From Pseudomonadota bacterium (lineage in GTDB: Bacteria > Pseudomonadota > Alphaproteobacteria > Rhizobiales > Xanthobacteraceae), in assembly GCA_023386635.1 (NCBI GenBank), contig JAEWJH010000025.1:1-44951 (forward strand): a stretch of DNA of 44,951 bases, given 5' to 3'. The translations under genes and the position numbers were made by a program. Position 1 is the stretch's first letter. Each line of letters begins with the position of its first letter. Under the pieces are notes generated by a model. That model ran no database searches and was not told the DNA's origin. It saw only the letters and a program-made list of their open reading frames with translations. Below are positions 16,474 through 24,918 of this stretch, in pieces.

Positions 16474-17370
16474 CTATTTCTGGCACACCGGGCAATAGAA
16501 CGTCGAGCGGCCGCCCTGGACGATCCGCTTCACCGTGCCGGTGCATCCGCGCGTCGGGCATTTTTCGCCCTCGCGGTCGTAGACGCGGAAGTGGTGCTGG
16601 AAATAACCGAGTTCGCCGTCGGTCTGACGATGATCACGCAGCGACGAGCCGCCGGCCTCGATCGCGGCGTTGAGCACGGCCTTGATCGCCGGCACCAGCG
16701 CATCCGCACGCTCGTTCGGCGCGCCCTTGCGACCGGCGAGCGTCGACGCCTTGCGACGCGGCGACAGATGCGCGCGATGCAGCGCCTCGCAGACATAGAT
16801 GTTGCCGAGCCCGGCGACGACGCGCTGATCGAGCAGCGCGGCTTTCAGCGACGTCGATTTTCCGGCGACGGCGTCCGCCAGCATCGCGGCGTTGAACGCA
16901 TTGCCGAGCGGCTCCGGCCCCATCGCCCGCATCAGCGGATGCTCATCGAGTTCCGCGCGGCGCGTCAGCTTCATGAAGCCAAAGCGGCGCGGATCGTTGA
17001 ACGTCACCACCGCGCCGTTCGACATGTGGAAAACGATGTGGTCATGCGTCGCGAGCTTGCCGCGCGGATAGTGGAAGTCTCCAGGTTCTTCGGAATTTTG
17101 CGTATCCTCACCGGACGGCACGGCGATGCGGAACGAGCCGGACATGCCGAGATGCATCATCAGCACTTCGCCGGACGACAGGTCCGCCAGCAGATATTTG
17201 GCGCGGCGGCCGAGCCCTTCGACGGTCTTGCCCTCCAGCCGCTGCACGAAGTGCTCCGGCAGCGGCCAGCGCAGGTCACCACGCCGCGCCTCGACCTTGG
17301 CGAAGCGGGCACCCTCCATCACGGGCGCGAGGCCGCGGCGGACCGTCTCGACCTCGGGTAGTTCCGGCAT
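16474..17370 (-). CDS. mutM: Formamidopyrimidine-DNA glycosylase MutM (Fpg)
   Basis: Base-excision repair enzyme that removes 8-oxoguanine and formamidopyrimidines and then nicks the strand by beta,delta-elimination. The N terminus MPELPEVETVRRGL supplies the Schiff-base Pro (after Met removal) and catalytic Glu3; Lys58 (GRRAKYLL) matches E. coli Lys57. The helix-two-turn-helix region is followed by the C-terminal zinc finger, CPTRGC through CPVC, at about 272-297, with all four Cys. At 298 aa it is slightly longer than E. coli Fpg because of an insertion after residue 85 (SGEDTQNSEEPGD). It diverges from ubiE across a 76-bp gap, a common alphaproteobacterial arrangement. Confidence 0.97.
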   Translation of the reverse strand: MPELPEVETVRRGLAPVMEGARFAKVEARRGDLRWPLPEHFVQRLEGKTVEGLGRRAKYLLADLSSGEVLMMHLGMSGSFRIAVPSGEDTQNSEEPGDFHYPRGKLATHDHIVFHMSNGAVVTFNDPRRFGFMKLTRRAELDEHPLMRAMGPEPLGNAFNAAMLADAVAGKSTSLKAALLDQRVVAGLGNIYVCEALHRAHLSPRRKASTLAGRKGAPNERADALVPAIKAVLNAAIEAGGSSLRDHRQTDGELGYFQHHFRVYDREGEKCPTRGCTGTVKRIVQGGRSTFYCPVCQK

Positions 17371-17446
17371 GATTAAGGCTCTCCCGACCGACAGATAGCC
17401 TGCCGCGCTGCGGCGCGCTATGGTCCATCCGACGAGGACCGGTGAG

Positions 17447-18208
17447 ATGCAGACGCGCGACGACCAGACCCATTTCGGCTTTCGAGACGTGCCCCTGAGC
17501 GAAAAACAGGGGCTGGTGGACGACGTCTTCCACTCGGTCGCCGGCCGCTACGACCTGATGAACGACCTGATGTCGGCGGGCCTGCATCGCGCCTGGAAGG
17601 ACGCGCTGGTCACCGCGATCAATCCGCCGCGCTCCTCGCAGCCGTTCCATCTGCTCGACGTCGCCGGCGGCACCGGCGATATCTCGCTGCGCGTGGTCAA
17701 CGCCGGCGGTAGCGGCACCAAGGCCACCGTGTTCGACATCAATGGCGGTATGCTGGCGGTCGGCCGCGAGCGCATCGCCAAGCTCGGCCGCGACGACGCC
17801 ATCGACTTCGTCGAAGGCAATGCCGAGGCGCTGCCGTTCCCGGACAAGAGCTTCGACGCCTATTCCATCGCTTTCGGCATTCGCAACGTGCCGCGCATCG
17901 ATCAGGCACTGAAGGAGGCTTACCGCGTGCTGCGGCCGGGCAGCCGCTTCGTGTGTCTGGAATTCTCGATGCCCGATCTGCCGGGTCTCGACCGGCTCTA
18001 CGATCTTTATTCCTTCAACGTCATTCCCGCGCTCGGCGGCGCCGTCACCGGCGACCGCGAGTCGTATCGCTATCTCGTCGAATCGATCCGGAAATTTCCG
18101 GCGCCGCAACGGTTCGCCGACATGATCGCGGCGGCCGGTTTCCGCCGCGCGTCTTTCACACGCTTGAGCGGCGGCATCGTCTGCATTCATTCGGGCTGGC
18201 GGTTGTGA
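17447..18208 (+). CDS. ubiE: Ubiquinone biosynthesis C-methyltransferase UbiE
   Basis: SAM-dependent C-methyltransferase of the ubiquinone (and, where present, menaquinone) pathway. The 253-aa protein has the UbiE/COQ5 signature FHSVAGRYDLMNDLMSAGLH (28-47), SAM motif I LDVAGGTGDIS (70-80), and the downstream RNVPRIDQAL and FSMPDLPGLDRLYDLYSF segments typical of the family. The ATG at 17447 follows a GAGGA ribosome-binding site 8 nt upstream; an ATG at 17420 has none and would add nine atypical residues. ubiB begins 33 bp downstream, so quinone synthesis genes are clustered here. Confidence 0.95.
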   Translation: MQTRDDQTHFGFRDVPLSEKQGLVDDVFHSVAGRYDLMNDLMSAGLHRAWKDALVTAINPPRSSQPFHLLDVAGGTGDISLRVVNAGGSGTKATVFDINGGMLAVGRERIAKLGRDDAIDFVEGNAEALPFPDKSFDAYSIAFGIRNVPRIDQALKEAYRVLRPGSRFVCLEFSMPDLPGLDRLYDLYSFNVIPALGGAVTGDRESYRYLVESIRKFPAPQRFADMIAAAGFRRASFTRLSGGIVCIHSGWRL

Positions 18209-18241
18209 CGCACGCGATCGACCCGGTAGCGATGCACTGAC

Positions 18242-19816
18242 ATGCTCGGCTCCATCCATCATCTGATCCGGCTCGGCCGCGCCGGCTTCGTGTTCGCGCG
18301 CGAAGGCGTGCTCTCACTCGTCGATCCGCGACCGCTGCCGGTCCCGGCACGCACTGCGCTTGCGCTGGCTAAGTTGATCGAGCGGCGCGGCGTCAGCGAC
18401 GGATCGAGCCGGCTCGCCAATGCGCTGACGCGGCTCGGCCCCACTTATGTGAAGCTCGGCCAGTTCCTGGCGACGCGGCAGGACGTGGTCGGCGCGGTGA
18501 TCGCCCGCGATCTCGAACGGTTGCAGGACAAGCTGCCGCCGTTCCCGCAGGCAGAAGCCGAACGCATCGTCGAAACCGCACTGGGCGGCCCGTTGTCGTC
18601 GCATTTCGTGTCGTTCAGCCCGCCGGTCGCCGCGGCGTCGATCGCGCAGGTGCATCGCGCCGAGATCGAGACGCCGGAGGGCCGCCAATCCGTTGCGGTG
18701 AAGGTGCTGCGGCCCGGTATCGAGCATCGCTTCCAGGTCGATCTCGATGCCTTCGCCTTCGCCGCGGCGCAGGCCGAAGCCTGGTCGACCGAGGCGCAGC
18801 GGCTGCGCTTCATCGAAGTGGCGCGCACGCTCGCGCGCTCTGTCGCGATGGAAATGGATTTCCGGCTCGAAGCGGCAGCGCTCTCAGAGATGGCGGAGAA
18901 CACGCGCGACGATCCGGATTTCCGCGTGCCGTCCGTCGACTGGAACCGGACCACGCGCGACGTGCTCACGCTCGAATGGATCAGCGGCACCGCGCTCAAC
19001 GATCGCGCCACGCTCGCCGAAAAAGGCTTCGACCTGCCGGCGCTCGGCCGCTCCGTGATCCAGAACTTCCTGCGGCACGCGCTGCGCGACGGTTTCTTCC
19101 ACGCCGACATGCATCCCGGCAATCTGCTGGTCGATGACGACGGCAAGCTGATCGCCGTCGACTTCGGCATCATGGGGCGGCTCGGCCCGAAAGAGCGGCT
19201 GTTCCTCGCCGAGATCCTGTTCGGCTTCATCACCCGCGATTATCACCGCGTCGCGCAGGTGCATTTCGACGCCGGCTATGTGCCGCCGCATCACTCGGTC
19301 GACAATTTCGCGCAGGCGATCCGCGCCATCGGCGAGCCGATCCACAGCCGCACCGCCGAACAGATTTCCATGGCGAAGCTGTTGACGCTGCTGTTCGAGG
19401 TGACCGCGCTGTTCGACATGCGCACGCGCCCCGAACTCCTGCTGCTGCAGAAGACCATGGTGGTGGTCGAGGGCGTGGCGCGCACGCTCGATCCGCGCCT
19501 CGACATGTGGAGTACCGCCGACCCTGTCGTGCGCGAGTGGATGACGCAGCGGCTCGGTCCTGCCGGCCGCCTGCAGAACGCCGCCGAGGGCGCCAGCGAG
19601 ATCGGCCGGTTCCTCTCCCAGGTGCCGGCGCTGCTGACCCGTGCCGGGCAGATTGCTGACCAGATGGACGAGGCCACCCGCAACGGGCTGGTGCTGGCCC
19701 CGGAGACGGTGGCGGCGTTGACCGTTGCCGATCGGCGGGCGCGGCGCGGGCAGACCGCCGCGCTCTGGGTGATTGCAGCTTTGCTCGCCGGGCTGCTGAT
19801 TCTGGCTTTGCGCTGA
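18242..19816 (+). CDS. ubiB: Ubiquinone biosynthesis kinase-like protein UbiB
   Basis: Atypical kinase-fold ATPase of the ABC1/ADCK/UbiB family required for ubiquinone synthesis, probably helping to present lipid precursors to the pathway. The 524-aa protein has the family-specific KxGQ motif KLGQFLATRQD, the Ala-rich loop AAASIAQVH that replaces the kinase Gly-rich loop, and catalytic and metal motifs FFHADMHPGNLLVD and IAVDFGIMGRL. A hydrophobic helix near the C terminus (TAALWVIAALLAGLLILAL) would anchor it in the inner membrane. It lies 33 bp after ubiE and is followed by the palindrome in front of coaBC. Confidence 0.96.
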   Translation: MLGSIHHLIRLGRAGFVFAREGVLSLVDPRPLPVPARTALALAKLIERRGVSDGSSRLANALTRLGPTYVKLGQFLATRQDVVGAVIARDLERLQDKLPPFPQAEAERIVETALGGPLSSHFVSFSPPVAAASIAQVHRAEIETPEGRQSVAVKVLRPGIEHRFQVDLDAFAFAAAQAEAWSTEAQRLRFIEVARTLARSVAMEMDFRLEAAALSEMAENTRDDPDFRVPSVDWNRTTRDVLTLEWISGTALNDRATLAEKGFDLPALGRSVIQNFLRHALRDGFFHADMHPGNLLVDDDGKLIAVDFGIMGRLGPKERLFLAEILFGFITRDYHRVAQVHFDAGYVPPHHSVDNFAQAIRAIGEPIHSRTAEQISMAKLLTLLFEVTALFDMRTRPELLLLQKTMVVVEGVARTLDPRLDMWSTADPVVREWMTQRLGPAGRLQNAAEGASEIGRFLSQVPALLTRAGQIADQMDEATRNGLVLAPETVAALTVADRRARRGQTAALWVIAALLAGLLILALR

Positions 19817-19820
19817 TAGC

Positions 19821-19841
19821 ATTGATTGCACTGCAATCAAT
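19821..19841. promoter_or_regulatory. Perfect 21-bp palindrome upstream of coaBC, likely operator
   Basis: Arms ATTGATTGCA (19821-19830) and TGCAATCAAT (19832-19841) are perfectly complementary around one central C. The site ends 19 bp before the coaBC start codon. It overlaps a possible promoter (TTGCAC at 19826-19831, 17 bp, TAGGTT at 19849-19854) that would give an almost leaderless transcript. The downstream protein starts with a ribbon-helix-helix domain of the kind that binds such palindromes in toxin-antitoxin promoters. Occupation by that domain is inference. Confidence 0.6.
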
Positions 19842-19860
19842 TTCGGCCTAGGTTTTGGCC

Positions 19861-21251
19861 ATGGGCAGCCTGACCATCCGCAAGCTGGACGAGGCCATGA
19901 AGGCGCGGCTGCGGCTGCGCGCCGCTCGCAACGGCCGCTCGGTCGAGGAAGAGGCCCGAACGATCCTGCGCGACGCGGCCGAGGACGCCGGGCCGGCTCC
20001 CGCCGCCGACCCTGCGCCGGCCGGCACCCCTGCCGCCCAGGCGACACCGCCCCGCGTGCTGCTGATCATCGGCGGCGGGATCGCCGCTTATAAATCCCTC
20101 GACCTGATCCGCCGGTTGCGCGAGCGCGGCGTCGCCATGCGCTGCGTGCTCACCCGCGCGGGGGGCGAATTCATCACGCCGCTGTCGGTCGGCGCCATCG
20201 CCGGCGAACGGCCCTACACCGACCTGTTCAACCCCGATCATGAATTCGACGTCGGCCATATCCGGCTGGCACGCGACACCGATCTCGTGATCGTCGCGCC
20301 GGCGACCGCCGACCTGATGGCGAAGATGGCGAACGGCCACGCCGACGATCTTGCCACGGCGGTGCTGCTCGCCACCGACAAGCCGATCCTGCTGGCGCCG
20401 GCGATGAATCCGCGCATGTGGGCGAACAAGGCGACGCAGCGCAATGTCGCGCGGTTGCAGGCGGATGGTGTTGCGTTGATCGGTCCCGGTGAAGGCGAGA
20501 TGGCCGAGAGTGGCGAGCGCGGGCGCGGCCGCATGGCCGAGCCGCTGGAGATCGCCATGCGCGTCACGGCGCTGCTGACGCCACAGGAGAAGCCCCTCGC
20601 CGGCTATCGCGTGCTGATCACGTCCGGCCCGACGCACGAGCCGATCGACCCGGTGCGCTACATCGCCAACCGATCGTCGGGCAAGCAGGGCCATGCGATC
20701 GCCGCGGCGGCGGCCGCCGCCGGCGCGGAGGTGAGCCTGATCAGCGGCCCGGTGACGATCCCCGATCCGCAAGGTGTCACGGTCGTGCATGTCGAATCCG
20801 CGCGCGAGATGCTCGCCGCCGTGGAGAAAGCGATGCCCGCGGATATTGCGATTTTCGCCGCCGCCGTTGCCGACTGGCGCGTCGCGCGCGACAGCGAGCA
20901 GAAGATCAAGAAGCAGGCCGGCGCCGCGACGCCGGAACTCGCGCTGACGGAAAATCCCGACATTCTCGCGACCGTCTCCAAACTCCCGCCGTCACGACGC
21001 CCTCCGCTCGTCATCGGTTTCGCCGCCGAGACCGAGCACGTGGAGCGGCACGCGCGCGAGAAGCTCGCGCGCAAAGGCTGCGACTGGATCGTCGCCAACG
21101 ATGTGTCGCCGGCGACCGGCATCATGGGCGGCGACAGCAACACCGTGCATCTTATCAGCGCCACCGGCGTCGAGCACTGGCCCCCGCAATCGAAGGATGC
21201 CGTGGCGCAGATGCTGATCGCGCACATCGCACAGACCATCAAAGGACAATC

Positions 21252-21255
<4 letters not shown>
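19861..21255 (+). CDS. coaBC: CoaBC (phosphopantothenoylcysteine synthetase/decarboxylase) with N-terminal FitA-type RHH domain
   Basis: Carries out two steps of coenzyme A synthesis: CTP-dependent joining of phosphopantothenate to cysteine (CoaB), then FMN-dependent decarboxylation (CoaC). Residues 1-40 (SLTIRKLDEAMKARLRLRAA, then GRSVEEEARTILR) match the ribbon-helix-helix DNA-binding domain of FitA-like antitoxins. A Pro/Ala linker (41-64) leads to CoaC (about 65-240) with His133 and PAMN (180-183), then CoaB (about 247-464) with YIANRSSGKQG and the SEQKIKK lysines. The CoaC lid Cys of E. coli appears absent (EMAESGERGRGRM). No FitB-like toxin is adjacent. The ATG at 19861 is preferred to a TTG at 19855. 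Its stop overlaps the dut start. Confidence 0.93.
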
Positions 21256-21737
<482 letters not shown>

Positions 21738-21817
21738 ACGACCTGGAACTTTTGCCAGTAGTCTTACCGGGATACCTTCGCCGTTTCCTTCCACGCGAAT
21801 AACCCGGTCGCCTTTCA

Positions 21818-22228
21818 ATGCCACTATTGTCCCGCAAGGGCATCCTGGCCATTGCGGCCGTCATCGACGTGACCCTTCACGGCAGCGAGCGGCCGGTGTC
21901 GGCGAAGCATCTGGCGGAGCGTCACAACTTGCCGCCACGGCACCTTGAACCGGTGCTGCAGGCTCTCGTTCGCGACGGCATCCTGAAGGGTATCCGTGGT
22001 CCGCATGGAGGCTACGCGCTGGCGCGAGACAGCCATGCCATCACCGCGGACCATATCCTGCGCGCAGCTGGCAACGCCGAGGAGCACGACGAGCTGCCGC
22101 TGGCGGAATCCCTGCTGGTGAGCGACGTGGTGCGCCCCGCGCTGATCCGCGCCGAAGAAGCGTTCTCCACCGCCCTGAGCGGCGTCAGCGTCGCCGATCT
22201 CGCCGCGCGGGCGAGACAGCTCTCCTGA
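21818..22228 (+). CDS. Rrf2-family transcriptional regulator without cluster cysteines
   Basis: A 136-aa winged-helix protein of the Rrf2 family: an N-terminal MPLLSRKGILAIAAVIDVTL helix, a recognition region AERHNLPPRHLEPVLQALVR, and the family wing GIRGPHGGYALARD. It has no cysteine at all, so it cannot ligate the Fe-S cluster used by IscR, NsrR or RirA, and its signal is unknown. CymR shows that cluster-free Rrf2 proteins exist and can act through protein partners. It follows dut by 80 bp and precedes divL by 132 bp on the same strand. No clear operator palindrome is visible in its upstream region. Confidence 0.88.
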   Translation: MPLLSRKGILAIAAVIDVTLHGSERPVSAKHLAERHNLPPRHLEPVLQALVRDGILKGIRGPHGGYALARDSHAITADHILRAAGNAEEHDELPLAESLLVSDVVRPALIRAEEAFSTALSGVSVADLAARARQLS

Positions 22229-22268
22229 TCGCTCTCGCGCCCGCCTGAAAATTGCTGTTCACGATCTG

Positions 22269-22315
22269 GACTCTTACGAGCGGATTCTCGTTGAGGGTAT
22301 TGTGGTTAGCGATTC
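22269..22315. promoter_or_regulatory. Cluster of three GANTC methylation sites upstream of divL
   Basis: GACTC at 22269-22273 and GATTC at 22283-22287 and 22311-22315 lie in the 132-bp gap before divL. GANTC is the target of the alphaproteobacterial cell-cycle methyltransferase CcrM, and methylated sites in promoters recruit GcrA. By chance one site is expected per 256 bp with even base use. The sites suggest cell-cycle-timed divL transcription; this is inference. Confidence 0.5.
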
Positions 22316-22360
22316 GCGCAGCGGGCAGCGACGCTACTTTTTCCTTGGGGCAAGGCGGGT

Positions 22361-24904
22361 ATGCCGGAGACGATCCGGGCAGATGAGGGCGAGTCCAAAG
22401 CTCGCCGGCGACGAGGACGATTCCTCGCGGCCTGCGCATCGTTCGGCGGGACATTCGGCACGACATTCAGTCTGGCGGCGCCGTCTGCATTCGCAGCCGA
22501 ACCAGCTTCAACCGAGATCGCCGCTCTGACTGCCCAAGACGCCGTCGCTTTGGTGCTGACGCTCGGCCTGTCCTGCTTCGCCGTGGTGACGGCGATCATG
22601 CTGGTGCGCACCCGCGCGCGCGCCAGCCGCCGCGAAAGCTCGTTCCGAGACGAAATCCTCGCCCTGCGGAGCGAAGTCGATCGCGTCAACGCGCTGCTGC
22701 AGGCCGAGCCGCAAATCCTGATCGCGTGGACGAGCGCGGCAAAATCCAATCCCGATGTCATGGGCGACCTCAGCCTTGTCGCCAACGAACATGGCACCGA
22801 GCGTGTGCTGGCGTTCGGCACCTGGCTCGATCCGCGCACCGCACAACGTCTCGAAGCCGCCGTGGAAACCCTGCGGGCGGCCGGGAAATCCTTCGTCCTG
22901 CCGCTGACCACCGTCACCGGCCGGCAGATCGAGGCGGAGGGCCGCGCGATCGGCGGCAGCGCGGTGTTGCGGCTCAAGGACGTCAGCGGCATCAAGCTCA
23001 ATCTGCTCGAACTCACTGCCAAGCACGACAAGCTGTCGGCGCAGAACGACGCGCTGCAGGGCCTGATCGACGCGCTGCCGGCGCCCGTCTGGGCGCGCAA
23101 CAGCGCCGGCCGTCTCACATTCGCCAACGCCGCCTATAGCCGCGCCGTCGAAGCCGACGATGCGCAGGATGCGATCGCGCGCGGCGTCGAATTGCTGGAT
23201 CGCGGCGCCCGCGACGAGGTCGCCCGTACGGTCGCCGGCGGCGCGACCTTCAGCGCGCGCCTGCCCGCCATCGCCGCCGGGGCACGGCGCAGCTTCGACG
23301 TGATCGGCGCGCCGAGCCAGCACGGCAGCGCCGGCATGGCGATCGATGTCACCGAGAACGAAGGGCTGCGCACGGAACTGAAGCGCGTCGTCGACGCACA
23401 CCGCCGCACGCTCGATCAGCTTACCTCCGCGGTCGCGATTTATTCCGCCGACCAGACGCTGGTGTTCTACAACGCCGCATTCCGCGCGCTGTGGGATCTC
23501 GATCCCGCGTTCCTCGATCAGGCACCGACCGACAGCGCCGTGCTGGAACGGCTGCGCGCAGCGCATCGGCTCCCCGAGGAGCAGGACTTCCGGCAATGGA
23601 AGGCGCAACTGCACGAGGCCTATCGCGCGGTCGAGACCAAGGAACAGCTCTGGCATCTGCCCGGCGGCAAGGCGCTGCGCGTCGTCACCACGCCGAACCC
23701 GGAAGGCGGCGTCACTTATCTGTTCGATGACGTGACCGAACGCTTCGATCTCGCGCGGCGCTACGATTCGCTGATCAAGGTGCAAAGCGAGACGCTCGAT
23801 CACCTCTCGGAGGCCGTGGCGGTGTTCGGCAGCGACGGCCGTATCCGGCTGCATAATCCCGCCTTCGAGCGGCTGTGGAAGCTGCAGCCGGAAACGCTGA
23901 CGAACCGCCCGCATGTGGAAGCCGTCATCGCCTGGTGTCAGGCGCAGCACGACGACAGTGCGCTGTGGCGCTCGATCCGCACCGCCGTCACCGCCATCGA
24001 CGAGCGCACGCCGGTCACCGGCACGCTGGAGCGCCGCGACGGCACCGTGGTGGTCTGCGCCAGCGTTCCGCTGCCTGACGGCGCAACCATGGTGACGTTC
24101 CGCGACGTGACCGACACGGTGAATGTCGAGCGCGCGCTGCGCGACCGCAACGAGGCCCTGGAAACCGCCGACCGGATCAAGGTCAACTTCGTCCAGCACG
24201 TGTCCTACGAATTGCGCTCGCCGTTGACCAACATCATCGGCTTCGCCCATTTCCTCGGCGATCCGGCGTTCGGCCCGCTCACCGGCAAGCAGCGCGAATA
24301 TCTCGGCTACATGACCGCCTCGACCAACGCTCTGCTCGCGCTGATCAACAACATCCTTGATCTCGCCACCATCGACGCCGGCGCGATGACGCTCAATCTC
24401 GGCATGGTCGATATTCGCGATGCGATGAATTCCGCCGCCGAAGGCATCCAGGATCGCCTCGTCAGCGGCAAGGTCACGCTCGACATTCTCGCGCCGCAGA
24501 CAATCGGCAGCTTCGAGGCGGACGAGCGGCGGCTGCGGCAGGTGCTGTTCAACCTGCTGTCGAATGCGGTTGGCTTCTCGCCGCAAGGCTCGACGGTGAC
24601 TTTGGCGGCGGAGCGCACCGCAAGCAGCGTCATTTTCACCGTCACCGACCACGGCGCCGGCATCCCGGAGAACGTACAGGGCAAAGTGTTCGACTGGTTC
24701 GAGACCAGCTCGCATGGTTCCAACCATCGCGGCAGCGGGCTCGGCCTGTCGCTGGTCCGCTCGTTCGTGGCGTTGCACGGCGGCACCGTGACCTTGCGCT
24801 CCATCGTCGGAGACGGCACGGTCGTCGTCTGCGAGTTCCCCATCGTCCAGTCGGCGCGCAAATCTGATAGTAACATGCCCGACCGCAAGCAGAGCGCCGC
24901 CTGA
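22361..24904 (+). CDS. divL: DivL-like cell-cycle pseudo-histidine kinase
   Basis: An 847-aa membrane sensor related to Caulobacter DivL, which binds DivK and controls the CckA-CtrA phosphorelay. The order is an Arg-rich N terminus with a hydrophobic stretch (21-46), a membrane helix (about 60-83), a short coiled coil, and PAS-like domains near 240-330, 355-460 and 480-585. A HisKA dimerisation domain (about 600-665) and HATPase domain with NLLSNAVGFSP, DHGAGIPE and GSGLGLSLV follow. In the phosphoacceptor box the sequence is VSYELRSPL, so Tyr616 replaces the usual His, the hallmark of DivL. It lies 14 bp before tsaE-amgK and has a GANTC cluster upstream. Confidence 0.9.
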   Translation: MPETIRADEGESKARRRRGRFLAACASFGGTFGTTFSLAAPSAFAAEPASTEIAALTAQDAVALVLTLGLSCFAVVTAIMLVRTRARASRRESSFRDEILALRSEVDRVNALLQAEPQILIAWTSAAKSNPDVMGDLSLVANEHGTERVLAFGTWLDPRTAQRLEAAVETLRAAGKSFVLPLTTVTGRQIEAEGRAIGGSAVLRLKDVSGIKLNLLELTAKHDKLSAQNDALQGLIDALPAPVWARNSAGRLTFANAAYSRAVEADDAQDAIARGVELLDRGARDEVARTVAGGATFSARLPAIAAGARRSFDVIGAPSQHGSAGMAIDVTENEGLRTELKRVVDAHRRTLDQLTSAVAIYSADQTLVFYNAAFRALWDLDPAFLDQAPTDSAVLERLRAAHRLPEEQDFRQWKAQLHEAYRAVETKEQLWHLPGGKALRVVTTPNPEGGVTYLFDDVTERFDLARRYDSLIKVQSETLDHLSEAVAVFGSDGRIRLHNPAFERLWKLQPETLTNRPHVEAVIAWCQAQHDDSALWRSIRTAVTAIDERTPVTGTLERRDGTVVVCASVPLPDGATMVTFRDVTDTVNVERALRDRNEALETADRIKVNFVQHVSYELRSPLTNIIGFAHFLGDPAFGPLTGKQREYLGYMTASTNALLALINNILDLATIDAGAMTLNLGMVDIRDAMNSAAEGIQDRLVSGKVTLDILAPQTIGSFEADERRLRQVLFNLLSNAVGFSPQGSTVTLAAERTASSVIFTVTDHGAGIPENVQGKVFDWFETSSHGSNHRGSGLGLSLVRSFVALHGGTVTLRSIVGDGTVVVCEFPIVQSARKSDSNMPDRKQSAA

Positions 24905-24918
24905 CGCGGAGGCGACGG

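Noticed and set aside
19855..19860. TTG start two codons before the coaBC ATG
   Set aside because: FitA-like proteins begin at the position of the ATG, and the TTG has no better ribosome-binding site.
19861..20052. A separate fitAB toxin-antitoxin locus
   Set aside because: The RHH domain is in frame with CoaC with no stop, and the next gene is dut, not a PIN-domain toxin.
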